Origin: Aureispira anguillae
GTDB lineage: Bacteria; Bacteroidota; Bacteroidia; Chitinophagales; Saprospiraceae
Assembly: GCF_026000115.1 (NCBI RefSeq)
Contig: NZ_AP026867.1
Location: 5,258,001-5,322,000 of the forward strand
Direction: 5' to 3'
DNA: 64,000 bases
Shown: one piece after another, positions 1 through 9,875 of the stretch
Numbering within the stretch: the stretch's first letter is position 1
Layout: the number at the start of each line of letters is the position of its first letter
Notes under the pieces: generated by a model
What the model was told of the DNA's origin: nothing
The model's input: the letters and a program-made list of their open reading frames with translations, nothing else
Databases searched by the model: none
Program-made: the position numbers and the translations under genes

Positions 1-165
1 ATGCTCCACATTCATCTTATGCAAATAAGCATCACTGCAAAAAATATAGGTCAGCCCTCCCAAGGTCCAATTTTCATTTTTGATCACCCCTTTCAACCAG
101 TTTTTGATTTTTTCTACTTCTGCCAATTCAAAATCAATATCTTCCGAATAAAATGTTAATTGCAT
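1..165 (-). CDS. ybeY: Endoribonuclease YbeY, N-terminal part (runs off the window)
   Basis: The first 55 codons of a reverse-strand gene are present; it starts with ATG at 165 and is still open at base 1. The N-terminus (MQLTFYSEDIDFELAEVEKI, then a segment ending YIFCSDAYLHKMN) matches Bacteroidota YbeY, the metal-dependent RNase that matures the 16S rRNA 3' end. The catalytic His-rich motif lies outside the window, so activity cannot be judged. The call is supported by the upstream neighbours on the same strand, a small HATPase and DUF4175, which commonly precede ybeY in Bacteroidota. It lies 105 bp downstream of the ATPase gene, behind a probable terminator. Confidence 0.85.
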   Translation of the reverse strand, partial: MQLTFYSEDIDFELAEVEKIKNWLKGVIKNENWTLGGLTYIFCSDAYLHKMNVEH

Positions 166-198
166 TTTTACTATTTCACGTTGATTAATTCAAAAACA

Positions 199-229
199 AT
201 CCCGACTCAGTCCTATGCTCAGTCGGGAT
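199..229 (-). terminator. Probable rho-independent terminator after the HATPase gene
   Basis: A perfect 9-bp inverted repeat (ATCCCGACT / AGTCGGGAT) encloses a 13-nt loop. On the reverse strand it is followed by TGTTTTTG. It sits 41 nt past the stop of the 271-678 gene and about 34 nt before the ybeY start. Confidence 0.65.
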
Positions 230-270
230 CAAAATACATTTATATAAGGTGTAAATATACACTTTCTATT

Positions 271-678
271 TTATTGCAAAGAAAATTCTAGTGTGACTAA
301 ACGCCCATCGTCACCAAAGGTAACAGCGTCAGAAAGCTGTCTCATCAAGAAAACACCTCTACCACCAGGAGTTAGGATGTTTTCTGGAGCCGTAGGATCA
401 GGTAAACCATCGGGATCAAAGCCAGATCCTTCATCTTGGACGGTAAAGCAAATTTTTTGTTGCGAACAGTTGGTAGAAACAAATACTTTCTTTGCCGCTT
501 TGGCACTATTCCCATGTATGATAGCATTACTTACTGCTTCTGTTAGCGTAATTAACATATTACCATATAACTCTTGATTGATCTCATATTTTTTAACCAC
601 CTGAGTAACATAAGGTTCTACCTCTGCTATGTTTTTAGGATGAGATTCAAGTGTTAAGTTAAGTGCAAGTTCTGTCAT
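271..678 (-). CDS. RsbW-like serine/threonine kinase / HATPase-domain protein
   Basis: A 135-aa soluble protein with one GHKL ATPase fold. The N box is EAVSNAIIHGN at residues 47-57, the G1 box is DEGSGF at 82-87, and the glycine-rich lid is GGRG at 105-108. The size and motifs match stand-alone anti-sigma-factor kinases (HATPase_c_2, RsbW/SpoIIAB type), which phosphorylate an anti-anti-sigma partner. No sigma factor or STAS partner lies nearby, so its target is unknown. It follows DUF4175 by 156 bp and precedes ybeY, a conserved Bacteroidota order. The family call is firm; the physiological role is inferred only. Confidence 0.85.
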   Translation of the reverse strand: MTELALNLTLESHPKNIAEVEPYVTQVVKKYEINQELYGNMLITLTEAVSNAIIHGNSAKAAKKVFVSTNCSQQKICFTVQDEGSGFDPDGLPDPTAPENILTPGGRGVFLMRQLSDAVTFGDDGRLVTLEFSLQ

Positions 679-834
679 TAGAAAATGTTGGTTTTTAGTT
701 TTTTAATAATTAATGCTTCTTAGAATTTGTCTATAAACACACCAGCACAAAAATAGGGGAACTATTTAAAACTGGGGTAAATAAGATGCTTTTAAAGCTC
801 CCTAATTCTTTAAAAGCAACTTTCTAATAAGCAT

Positions 835-3800
835 TTAATTTAATGCTCTAAAATACCTTTCTACGAGATTTTTGTAATAAGGTTTCAATGAAGGCGAAAC
901 AGTTTTGAACATTTCCACTTGACCCTGACGTTTTTTGAGATATTCTTCCAATGCAGGAGGCATTTTAGGAACATATTCATCTGGGCGTTCTGCCTTTCGT
1001 TTTTCATCCAATTCACGTTCACGTTCTGCATTTTCAGCCTGCAACAAACGAGTCAAAATATCCTTTTGGCGTTTTTGCATATCATTGGGCAAACGCTTAT
1101 TGACCAAATCCGTTTCTACTTTGTCCATTGCATCAATCATATCTTGCAATTCTTTTCCACCACCTTTTCCTTTCTTTTGTCCTTTCTTTTTGGCATCCTG
1201 CAATGCTTTTCGAATAGCGGCTTGTTTAGCGGCCATTTGAGCAAACTGTTTTCCACCAGGCATTTTACCTTGTTTCATTTGTTCCTTCATTTGCTGCATT
1301 TGCTTATTCAATTGCTCTTGCAACTGACGCAAGCCCCCCATACCAGGTTTTTTGCCCCCTTTGCCCATTCCATTCCCCTGCCCTCCAGGTTTTCCGTTAC
1401 CAGGCTTTTCACACATTTGATCTCCAGGCATTTGCTGTGCCATTTGCTGCTGCATTTGATCCATTGCTTCATTGAGCATTAAAGCCAAATCATTAACACC
1501 AGTCATCGTATATTGTTGTTGTACAACAGCAGTACGTTTTTGGCGTTCTTCTAAGGTTTTCACACTCTTCTTAAGCGTTTTTTTCACTTCTGTAACTTTT
1601 TCTGTAACAAAAGCCTCTATTTGGTAAACTCGTTTACTCAACGCTTGTAAGCTATCTTCAATATGACGGAAATCATCTTTGATTTTATCTTGTTGTTGCA
1701 CCAATTTGACATAAGTAGGTGTATTGGTAACGGTTATATTAACTTCATCAATCAGATCCTCTTGGTCAAAAGACATATCTACCAAATTTTCTAGCAATTG
1801 ACGCATACTCTTAATGTCTTCCTTCATTTGCTCCATTTGGTTCATCTGCATCATTTCTTTCATTTCTTTCGACATTTCCTTCATCTTCTGTGCAGCATTC
1901 TTTTGAGACTTAGAAGCCTTTTTATTGTTTTTTTTCTGCAACTGTTGGCTACTATTTTGAAGATTTTCTTTGGTATCTTTTTCTTGTTGATCCATTTCCT
2001 CATTCTCCATATCCATCGGACTCTCTAGTTCTTCGTTTTTCTCTTTGGCCTCCTTTACCTTCTCCATGACCTCGTCAAACTTCTTATTAATTTCCTCTTG
2101 CTTTTTTTCGATCTCCTCTTGTGTCATTTTCTTTTCCTCTTGCTTTCCATCTTTATTTTTATCGCCCTTCTCTTTATTTCCATCTTTATTTTCCTTGTCT
2201 CCTTTTTTATCTTCTTTATTGGCATTTTCCTCTGTTTGTTTACTCAATTCCTCCTGTTCTTTTGCCAAAGAATCCAATTCATTCACTGCATCTTCCATCG
2301 CTTTTTCTACTTCCATTTTCTTAAAGAGCTCCAGCATTCGATCCAGTTCTTTCTCCATTTCTTCCTCGCTCATTTTGATTTCATCCAACTGTTCCTTTAG
2401 CTTTTCTTGATCCATCTCATTGAGCATTTCCTCCATCTCATTAAACAAATCCTTCATTTCGTCATTCATGACCTCATCAAAAAGCTTTTGAAGCATTTCT
2501 TGTTTTTCAGCAATCTCTTTGCTTACCTCTTGATATTCCTCTTGTTTTTGGACATTTTCATCAAAGTTCTCTTTAGCATCTTGAATTTCTTCTTCGATGG
2601 CCTCTCTTTCTTTGATCAACTTCTCTAATTCCCGTCTATCCTGCCAATTCATATCCTTTTTTTGCAAGATTCTATTTTGGACCCGTTTTACATCATCGCC
2701 CAATTTTTTCATTTTCTTAATAGCATCCTCCAGCTCATTCTTAATCTCTGCATTATTGGTTGTTTCCTGCTCTTTTAATTCCTCAATAGAAGGCATTTCA
2801 TAATACATGACGGCTGTTTTAACCGACTTACTTCCATTAACAGCATCATTATCAAAAGCTTCAAAATAATAACTAAGTTTGTCCCCTGGTTTTAAATCAA
2901 GCTCCTTAACATTAAGAATATAATCATAAGTGGTTTGCTTTCCTTTGGTAATTGACATTGCCAGCTGATCTTCCTTAATTGCTTGCTCAGCTCGTTCTAT
3001 TTTGTAATTAAAATTCAACGCTTTTAAGCCATAATCATCTGATGCCTCACCAACAAAATACACCACCTTATCATTTAGACTGTCTCTATTGGATTTGACA
3101 TCAATAGAAGGGTACATATCAGGAATAAGTGTCAAAGAATACGAAATAGAATCGCCTTTAGGCAATTCTTTATTGGCAATAAAAATTTTGTATTCGCCTT
3201 CTTTTAAAATGCGCTTCTTAACGGTAAAAGCAGATTCTCCAACTTGAGTAGTAGCGATGCGGTTTTTCTCACCAGGAAATTGAACATTTAAACTATTGGT
3301 ATTAATAGATTTAAATAGCCACTCAATATTGGTTCCTACTGGAACAATCAAGTCTCCAATCCCTGTAATTGATTCGTTAGACCTTCCAGTATAAGAAGGA
3401 TATTTTAGATCGATGTCAAAATCTGCAATTTGAGGTTTCTCCAAGACATCAATTCCATATTTTTTGGAAACAACACCATGGGCAGTAAGGTTGAACTCTG
3501 TATCCTTACGCAATTCAACAAAAGTATATCTAAAAGTATTAGGATCTACTTTTTCTAATTTGTATTTATAGTTATCAACCTCTATAAAAACCTCATTAAG
3601 CGAATACTCTCCTTCTATTTTTACTTCTAGATTATAATTCTCATACTGAACAACTTTGCGCTCCACATCTTCCACAATAAATCTAAACGCTGCTGCTTTC
3701 TCAAATTCTTTATTATTGTTGATAATACGGCTGGTGCTCTCTTCCAAAATATTAGACGTAAGCAACAACAATAGTAAGAGTAACAATGGAGGGATTGCAT

Positions 3801-4287
3801 AACGGAGATAACGCTTATTTTCTTTTAGATCAATAGCCGCAGCAAAAGGAACAGGTTTGAGTGTTTTTATTTTTTGATTGATACTAGCTTCCACCAACAC
3901 AGAATCCGTATAGCCCATTTGTTCCTTTAATTGCAAAACATTGAGCAATTTATCTTTTACTGCACCAAAATGTTGTCCTATGATTTTAGCAGCTTGCTCG
4001 TGCGAAATAACATCTCCTAACTTAAAATATTGCAACAATGGTCGAAAAACAAACCAGCCTAAAGTCAAAGCGCTAATTCCCAAAAAGGAATAAAAAAGCC
4101 CTTTTCGGAGTTCCATAGAAGATACCGTTGCATTAAAGTAATAATACTCTAAGAGCGCAAAACTAATAAAGGCAGCCAACAGCCCTCCTATACTATACAA
4201 GCTTCCACGAATAAGATTATTCATGTAGTATTTTCGGGTAAATTGGTCTATTTTCTCAATTAAGGATTGGTAATTATTATTTTGCAT
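835..4287 (-). CDS. DUF4175 family large membrane/coiled-coil protein
   Basis: A 1150-aa protein with two hydrophobic segments in the first 90 residues and a third around 165-180 that is a near-continuous run of leucines. A periplasmic-type beta-rich part follows (about 190-500). From about 500 onward the chain is extremely charged and rich in Lys, Glu, Met and Gln, predicted as long coiled coil, with a Gly/Lys/Met-rich stretch near 960-1010. This is the architecture of Bacteroidota DUF4175 proteins, whose function is not established. The Met/Gln/Lys composition makes the opposite strand appear to code (Phe/Leu/Ser-rich open frames), but those are compositional artefacts. It is followed by the HATPase and ybeY. 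Confidence 0.85.
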   Translation of the reverse strand: MQNNNYQSLIEKIDQFTRKYYMNNLIRGSLYSIGGLLAAFISFALLEYYYFNATVSSMELRKGLFYSFLGISALTLGWFVFRPLLQYFKLGDVISHEQAAKIIGQHFGAVKDKLLNVLQLKEQMGYTDSVLVEASINQKIKTLKPVPFAAAIDLKENKRYLRYAIPPLLLLLLLLLTSNILEESTSRIINNNKEFEKAAAFRFIVEDVERKVVQYENYNLEVKIEGEYSLNEVFIEVDNYKYKLEKVDPNTFRYTFVELRKDTEFNLTAHGVVSKKYGIDVLEKPQIADFDIDLKYPSYTGRSNESITGIGDLIVPVGTNIEWLFKSINTNSLNVQFPGEKNRIATTQVGESAFTVKKRILKEGEYKIFIANKELPKGDSISYSLTLIPDMYPSIDVKSNRDSLNDKVVYFVGEASDDYGLKALNFNYKIERAEQAIKEDQLAMSITKGKQTTYDYILNVKELDLKPGDKLSYYFEAFDNDAVNGSKSVKTAVMYYEMPSIEELKEQETTNNAEIKNELEDAIKKMKKLGDDVKRVQNRILQKKDMNWQDRRELEKLIKEREAIEEEIQDAKENFDENVQKQEEYQEVSKEIAEKQEMLQKLFDEVMNDEMKDLFNEMEEMLNEMDQEKLKEQLDEIKMSEEEMEKELDRMLELFKKMEVEKAMEDAVNELDSLAKEQEELSKQTEENANKEDKKGDKENKDGNKEKGDKNKDGKQEEKKMTQEEIEKKQEEINKKFDEVMEKVKEAKEKNEELESPMDMENEEMDQQEKDTKENLQNSSQQLQKKNNKKASKSQKNAAQKMKEMSKEMKEMMQMNQMEQMKEDIKSMRQLLENLVDMSFDQEDLIDEVNITVTNTPTYVKLVQQQDKIKDDFRHIEDSLQALSKRVYQIEAFVTEKVTEVKKTLKKSVKTLEERQKRTAVVQQQYTMTGVNDLALMLNEAMDQMQQQMAQQMPGDQMCEKPGNGKPGGQGNGMGKGGKKPGMGGLRQLQEQLNKQMQQMKEQMKQGKMPGGKQFAQMAAKQAAIRKALQDAKKKGQKKGKGGGKELQDMIDAMDKVETDLVNKRLPNDMQKRQKDILTRLLQAENAERERELDEKRKAERPDEYVPKMPPALEEYLKKRQGQVEMFKTVSPSLKPYYKNLVERYFRALN

Positions 4288-4449
4288 ATTTTGTCCTCCT
4301 ACTTTATATTTTAGGGATTATAACAAACCATTGGTCTAGGAAGTTGAGGCCTAGAACATTAAGATACTTGTTTTCGTACGAAATAGATGATCCATTTAGA
4401 AAACTTTAACGTTTTTAACAGGATATTTCAACTCTTTCCCAAACTAAAA

Positions 4450-4478
4450 ACAGCCATCTAATCCAAATAGATGGCTGT
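4450..4478 (-). terminator. Rho-independent terminator of citrate synthase
   Basis: An 11-bp perfect stem (ACAGCCATCTA and complement) with a 7-nt loop. On the reverse strand it is followed by TTTTAGTTT. It lies 36 nt past the citrate synthase stop codon. Confidence 0.8.
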
Positions 4479-4513
4479 ATTGACAAGTTAAACAGGTCAG
4501 TATCTTAAAAGTA

Positions 4514-5842
4514 CTACTCTTTGGTTGCAGTAGTTTCTTTCTCTATAAAATTCTTAATAGCAAGTGATGTCAAAGATTTAGGACGCTCCAAAGGCATTCC
4601 CAATGCTCTAGACCATACTCCCGATGCCAATACTCCCATTGCACGAGAAACACCAAATAATACGGTATAGAAACTAAAGTCTTTTAGACCATAATGCATC
4701 AACAAAGCACCAGAATGAGCATCTACATTCGGCCAAGGGTTTTTAACCTTACCCAAATCTTGCAATAGAGGAGGAACAATATCAAACAATTTCCATACAA
4801 TTTTAACAATTGGATCATCACTGATATAATCCTCTGCAAAAACACGTTGAGCCATATAACGAGGATCTGGTTGACGCAATACAGCGTGACCATAACCAGG
4901 AATTACTTTTCCTTCGGCCAATGTTTTGTTGATATAATCTGTGATTTGATCTGAAGTTGGCGTATCTGTCCCCAAATCTTCTACCATGTTCAAAATCCAT
5001 TTGATTACCTCTTGATTTGCCAAACCATGCAATGGTCCAGCCAAGGCGTTCATACCTCCCGATAACGAATAATAAGGATCACTCAAGGTAGAACCAACAA
5101 GATGAGTAGTGTGAGCAGAAGCATTCCCCCCTTCATGATCGGCATGAATGGTCAAATACAAGCGCATCAAACTCATAAAGTCAGGATTATCACTAACTCC
5201 TAACATATGCGCAAAGTTAGCTCCCCAGTCCAAATCAGGATTAGGCGCAATATGCTCATTGTTAAAATACGTACGACGGTAAATATAAGCCGCTACTCGT
5301 GGCAAACAAGCTACCAAATTCATGGTATCTTCATAATAAGCATCCCAATAATCTTGCTTGCTGATTCCTTCTGCATAACGCTTAGCAAAAACGCTTTCTG
5401 TTTGCATAGACAAAATCGCTGCACTAAATTGTGTCATCGGATGCGTTGTTGCTGGCAAAGAGTCCAACATTTTGAACGTATGATCTGGAACAGAGCTTCG
5501 TTTTTTCCATTCTTCTGACAACCATTTAACTTCTCTATCTGTCGGAATATCCCCCACTAACATCAACCAAAATAACCCTTCTGGTAGTGGTTCTTTGCAA
5601 CCCTCAGCTTTGGGCAATGCTTTGCGTAGTTGGCGAATAGAATAACCTCTAAAGCGAATGCCCTCATAAGCATCCAATTCTGAAGTTTCCCATACCATAC
5701 TCTTCATACCACGCATTCCACCAAACATTTGGCGGATAGAAACTTTATCGATTGCTAAATCGCCATGTTCTTTAAGCATATCTTTATTTGCCTTGAATAG
5801 AGCAAATGCCTTCGCTTGAAATTTTTGTTTTAAAATATCCAT
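4514..5842 (-). CDS. gltA: Citrate synthase, eukaryotic type
   Basis: A 442-aa enzyme condensing oxaloacetate and acetyl-CoA to citrate at the entry of the TCA cycle. All active-site landmarks of the pig-heart type are present: DHEGGNASAHT at 235-245, His272 in PLHGLANQEV, His319 in GYGHAVLR and Asp374 in NVDAHSG. Length and sequence resemble the mitochondrial-type enzyme found in some Bacteroidota (Saprospiria) rather than the hexameric E. coli type. It appears monocistronic: its own terminator lies at 4450-4478 and the upstream gene is 289 bp away. The start is ATG at 5842. Confidence 0.95.
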   Translation of the reverse strand: MDILKQKFQAKAFALFKANKDMLKEHGDLAIDKVSIRQMFGGMRGMKSMVWETSELDAYEGIRFRGYSIRQLRKALPKAEGCKEPLPEGLFWLMLVGDIPTDREVKWLSEEWKKRSSVPDHTFKMLDSLPATTHPMTQFSAAILSMQTESVFAKRYAEGISKQDYWDAYYEDTMNLVACLPRVAAYIYRRTYFNNEHIAPNPDLDWGANFAHMLGVSDNPDFMSLMRLYLTIHADHEGGNASAHTTHLVGSTLSDPYYSLSGGMNALAGPLHGLANQEVIKWILNMVEDLGTDTPTSDQITDYINKTLAEGKVIPGYGHAVLRQPDPRYMAQRVFAEDYISDDPIVKIVWKLFDIVPPLLQDLGKVKNPWPNVDAHSGALLMHYGLKDFSFYTVLFGVSRAMGVLASGVWSRALGMPLERPKSLTSLAIKNFIEKETTATKE

Positions 5843-6130
5843 TTAATCTTTTTTTGTTGCATATAAATCGACTCTCCACAGAGAGAAATACTGTCATGTC
5901 GTAAATTTAACAAATTTTGTTAGAATTCCATCTAAGAAAGATAGACAAATTGTGTTGGCTTTTTTTTCGAAAAAAAAACCGATTAATCCCAACCCAATTA
6001 TCAAAATTTATTTGCCCAATAAATAGGGTTTATTTTTTCTATTAGATTCAACAATTATTTGTTAAATATGGTTCTCCATAATTTGCCTTAAGTTCCAAGT
6101 TTTGTACTTTTTTATCCTCCAAAGGTCACC

Positions 6131-7000
6131 TTACCTCCCCCATTCCAACACTTTGTACAAATATTGCCCATAGCCACTTTTTTTGTATTTATCCGCAGCT
6201 TGTTCTAGTTTTTCGTCATTGATAAAACCTTGTCGATAAGCAACCTCCTCAATACATCCAATTTTCAAGCCTTGGCGCTCTTCAATTACTTCTATAAATT
6301 GACCTGCTTGCATCAAAGATTTGTGCGTTCCTGTATCTAACCAAGCAACCCCACGTCCCAAAGGCATTACTTTGAGTTTTCCTTCATTGAGGTAATGCTT
6401 GTTTACATCGGTAATTTCATATTCTCCTCTTGCGCTTGGTTTGAGATTTTTAGCGATTTCAATAACCGAATTGTCATAAAAATAAAGCCCAGGTATAGCG
6501 TAATTAGACTTAGGATTGCTGGGCTTTTCTTCGATAGAATAAGCCATGTTATTTTCATCAAAAGCCACTACCCCATAACGTTCAGGATCAGCAACTTGAT
6601 AAGCAAACACAATTCCACCATCAGGATTATTGCTTTGTTCTAACAATTGATTTAAATTGCTTCCATAAAAAATGTTGTCCCCCAAAATCAAAGAAACACT
6701 ATCGTTACCAATAAATTCTTCTCCCAATACAAATGCCTGAGCTAATCCATTTGGAATAATTTGTTCTTGATAGCTTATACGACACCCAATCTGCGACCCA
6801 TCTCCTAATAGTTTTTGGAAATTAGGTAAATCATATTGAGTAGAGATAATCAAAATTTCTCTAATTCCTGCTGACATTAAAGTGGATAGAGGGTAATAAA
6901 TCATTGGCTTGTCATAAACAGGCATTAGTTGTTTACTTACTGCTAATGTAAGAGGATACAAGCGTGTTCCTAATCCCCCTGCTAAAATAATTCCTTTCAT
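6131..7000 (-). CDS. rfbA: Glucose-1-phosphate thymidylyltransferase
   Basis: A 289-aa nucleotidyltransferase that makes dTDP-glucose from dTTP and glucose-1-phosphate, the first step to dTDP-L-rhamnose and related sugars for surface polysaccharide. The nucleotide-binding signature [11 protein letters not shown] occupies residues 8-18, followed by [12 protein letters not shown] and the metal-site segment ILGDNIFYG (Asp108). The length is typical of short RmlA enzymes. rfbB, rfbC and rfbD are not in the window, so the pathway must be completed elsewhere. Its 5' end is divergent from the PorE-like gene at 7329. Confidence 0.95.
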   Translation of the reverse strand: MKGIILAGGLGTRLYPLTLAVSKQLMPVYDKPMIYYPLSTLMSAGIREILIISTQYDLPNFQKLLGDGSQIGCRISYQEQIIPNGLAQAFVLGEEFIGNDSVSLILGDNIFYGSNLNQLLEQSNNPDGGIVFAYQVADPERYGVVAFDENNMAYSIEEKPSNPKSNYAIPGLYFYDNSVIEIAKNLKPSARGEYEITDVNKHYLNEGKLKVMPLGRGVAWLDTGTHKSLMQAGQFIEVIEERQGLKIGCIEEVAYRQGFINDEKLEQAADKYKKSGYGQYLYKVLEWGR

Positions 7001-7328
7001 AAACTTAGCTTAGTATATGTTTTCGTAATTCCTAAAAATTAGGGTAATTGTTTTTGGCACAAACTGTGCGTTAGATTATCAAAACAAGTGGTTTACTTTT
7101 ATTATCAATACAGCCCTAAAGAGCTTTAACCTAACACACAAACTTAAAAAAATTTTAAACTACTTAACCAAAGACAATAAAATATTATCGCAAATCATTT
7201 TATTTTTAAGTATTTTGTCCCTGAAGGACATAATAACAAATCAATCATTTCGCAAATACAATAAATAAGCTGTACTTTTGTTCATACACATACAACTTGT
7301 TGATTTTTTTTTAAACTTAAGCAACAGA
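7001..7328. other. Intergenic region between divergent genes
   Basis: This 328-bp AT-rich gap separates rfbA (reverse) from the PorE-like gene (forward), so it must hold both promoters. No stable hairpin, RNA gene or clear operator is visible. An upstream in-frame ATG exists at 7278, but the peptide it would add has no signal-sequence character. Confidence 0.5.
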
Positions 7329-9605
7329 ATGAGAAAATTATATATTTCCCTGCTCTTATCTGCTATGTTTGTAGGATTCGCCAATGCGCAGAAAACATTG
7401 CCATGGAAAAAGCGACTCAAAATGGCTCAAAATTTTGAGAAGGCTGGCGATTACTATCAAGCCGCAGTATACTATGAAGGCATCTATGCTGAAAAAAGCG
7501 ACAAACCTGAATATAGTTATCAAGCAGGTGTTTGCTATTATCTCTTACGTGATTATGCCAACACTGTCAAAACATTAGAACCTGTTAAGGATCAAAATGA
7601 TATTTACGACAAACCTGGCTATAAATACGCTGTAGCATTAAAACAAACAGGTCAGGCCGCAAAAGCCAAAAGTGCATTTGATCAATTTATAAAAAGCTAC
7701 CCTTCTACTAAAGATGACTATAAAGAGTTCAAAGAAGCTTGTGAAAATGAAATCAAAGGTTGTGACTTTGCCCTAAACAAAAAGAAACACACGAATGATG
7801 CAGTCAAAATAGAATTGTTAGATGCCAAAATAAATACCAACAAAACAGAGTTTGCTCCTATTCCTTTTGATGAGAATATTCTTTATTTCTCTTCGTCTAC
7901 AACAGGTGCGGCAAAGGTTTATCGTTCTCAAAAAAATGGGGACAATTGGTCTCGCCCTCAAGTGCCTAAAATTTTTGAAGGAAAAATGGCACGACCACAT
8001 TTTGGCAATGGTACCTTTACAGAAGATAATGAACGTTTTTATTTTACCCAATGTGATCTTCCCAATGGAAAACCTAATTGTGCGATTTATGTCATGAGCA
8101 AAATTAGCGCAGAGGAATGGTCTGATCCAGTTATGTTGCCAGACTATATCAATGAAGATGGAGCCAACACAACCCATCCTTGTGTAGTTACGACTGATGA
8201 TAAAGAAATTTTATATTTTGTTTCGGATCGAGAAGGAGGACGTGGAGGTTTAGACATTTGGTTCACGACAAGAACCGTTGGGAGTTCTAGCAATAATTTT
8301 ACGCTTCCTAAAAATTTAGGTAGAAACATCAATACATTTGGCGATGAAATTACCCCTAATTATGATAAAGCAGAGGGAGTGCTTTACTTTAGTTCAAATG
8401 GTCGTGTCAGTGCAGGGGGATTAGATATTTTTAAATCCAAAGGCGAGAAATTGCAATGGGAAATTGCTCAAAATTTAGGCTTTCCCCTTAACTCTGCTGC
8501 GGACGATCTTTATTACACGGTTAGTGAAGCCCATGGGGGTGGATACTTTGTGTCTAATCGCCTCTTAGCTCCTAAAAAAACGGCAACAACAGACGATGAC
8601 ATTTTTTACTTTGGAGAAAACAAAATTATTGTAACAATTAGTGGGGCGATTACAGATGCCAATTACCCTGACAATGGTCCCTTAACAGATGTGAACATCA
8701 AGCTATTTAATGAAGATGAGTTGGTTGAGGAACGTATGTTATCCATTGCCGAATATCGTTTTAAATTAGGTCCAAAAAAACAATATACCATAGAAATATA
8801 CAAGGAAGATTACAACTTAGCGAGCTTTGATGTCAATACAAGTAATTTTGAATACTCTGAAGATGTTGTTAAAGATGTAGCGCTTGAAATTCCAAAAGAA
8901 GACCCCATCCCAACAGTACCAGACGATCCAGAAGAAGTGGATTGGGATGCCGTAAAAGCTCAAATTGTTCCACCTGAATATGATTCTAGAGATAATCCAT
9001 ATAGTTTTCCAGAAGAACCCTTTGACCCTCTTACAGGTGAAGAATATGTTGGTCCTTATTTAGAGGTTTATAATGAGATCAAAAATGATGTTGCCAACTT
9101 ATCCAATGAAAGTAAAGTTTATTACGATGGTCCTGATGGTGAATTACTACCTTATATGGGAGATGTTTTTGACGATGTTGTAGAAGAACCTATTGTTGAT
9201 ACTCCCATCGAAAAGATTTATCCAGACGATGAACTAGCACCAGAAGGTACTGTTTACAAAATTCAAGTTTCTGCTGTTCGACGCTTTAAGAGTTACAAAT
9301 ATGATGCGTTAGGAGAAGTGGGTAAATTGGCTTTTGAGGACATTGATGATGGAATTAGACGAGTGATGGTCGTTCCCGAAGAATTAACCGACGATGGTCT
9401 AGAAGGATTCAAATCTAAAGGAGATGCCTTAAATACACTTTCGTATGTCATTAACAATACTCGATTTGAAAATGCATTTGTCATCAAAGTAGTTAATGGC
9501 GAACGAGTTGGAGAAGGATTTAGAGGTTGGGATGAAGAGGAAAATAGTTCTTCAGATTCAGAAAGTACAGAAAACAATGTGAATGAAGATTATGAAGGTT
9601 TTTAG
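7329..9605 (+). CDS. PorE-like TPR / PD40 / CRD protein with C-terminal SPOR-like domain
   Basis: A 758-aa exported protein. The start at 7329 is chosen because MRKLYISLLLSAMFVGFANAQ is a clean signal peptide. The order is TPR repeats (about 25-150), PD40/WD40-like beta-propeller blades (about 170-430, with repeated LYFSS / GGLDI motifs), a carboxypeptidase-regulatory-like fold (about 435-530), an acidic Pro-rich linker, then VYKIQVSAVRRF...GFKSKGDALN...AFVIKVVNGE near the C-terminus, which fits a SPOR peptidoglycan-binding fold. T9SS PorE has the same first three modules but ends in an OmpA domain. A tandem paralogue follows at 9876. A periplasmic or outer-membrane, wall-anchored location is likely; a role in T9SS is inference. 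Confidence 0.8.
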   Translation: MRKLYISLLLSAMFVGFANAQKTLPWKKRLKMAQNFEKAGDYYQAAVYYEGIYAEKSDKPEYSYQAGVCYYLLRDYANTVKTLEPVKDQNDIYDKPGYKYAVALKQTGQAAKAKSAFDQFIKSYPSTKDDYKEFKEACENEIKGCDFALNKKKHTNDAVKIELLDAKINTNKTEFAPIPFDENILYFSSSTTGAAKVYRSQKNGDNWSRPQVPKIFEGKMARPHFGNGTFTEDNERFYFTQCDLPNGKPNCAIYVMSKISAEEWSDPVMLPDYINEDGANTTHPCVVTTDDKEILYFVSDREGGRGGLDIWFTTRTVGSSSNNFTLPKNLGRNINTFGDEITPNYDKAEGVLYFSSNGRVSAGGLDIFKSKGEKLQWEIAQNLGFPLNSAADDLYYTVSEAHGGGYFVSNRLLAPKKTATTDDDIFYFGENKIIVTISGAITDANYPDNGPLTDVNIKLFNEDELVEERMLSIAEYRFKLGPKKQYTIEIYKEDYNLASFDVNTSNFEYSEDVVKDVALEIPKEDPIPTVPDDPEEVDWDAVKAQIVPPEYDSRDNPYSFPEEPFDPLTGEEYVGPYLEVYNEIKNDVANLSNESKVYYDGPDGELLPYMGDVFDDVVEEPIVDTPIEKIYPDDELAPEGTVYKIQVSAVRRFKSYKYDALGEVGKLAFEDIDDGIRRVMVVPEELTDDGLEGFKSKGDALNTLSYVINNTRFENAFVIKVVNGERVGEGFRGWDEEENSSSDSESTENNVNEDYEGF

Positions 9606-9710
9606 TCCGCTACTGCAATTTTATTTTTAACAGTGGATACTATTCTTTTGAAAAACAATAGTAGAGTACTTTTATTTGAAGCAATCTAGACCTCAACTAT
9701 AATCATTACT

Positions 9711-9778
9711 AAGGTTTCAGATTTTAGGCATAACCGTAATTGATTATAATTCGGAACAATCCTAGAATCTGAAACTTT
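9711..9778. terminator. Long imperfect hairpin between the two PorE-like paralogues
   Basis: An 18-nt arm at 9711-9728 pairs with 9761-9778 with only two mismatches, and a smaller imperfect repeat (CCGTAATT / AATTCGG) sits in the loop. It lies 106 nt after the 7329 gene and 98 nt before the 9876 gene. No clean U tract follows, so it could be a terminator, an RNA-stabilising element or a mobile hairpin. Confidence 0.45.
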
Positions 9779-9875
9779 GAAGTTTAGGGCATATTGTGAA
9801 TGTATTTTTTGACACTTTGAAGGAATAACAAAGATTAAGACAGCTAAGCACCTTTTCTAACAAAGAATTTACAGA

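Noticed and set aside
919-2803. Several forward-strand open frames rich in Phe, Leu and Ser
   Set aside because: They lie opposite the Lys/Glu/Gln-rich coding region of DUF4175, which avoids stops on the other strand; translations are low-complexity with no family.
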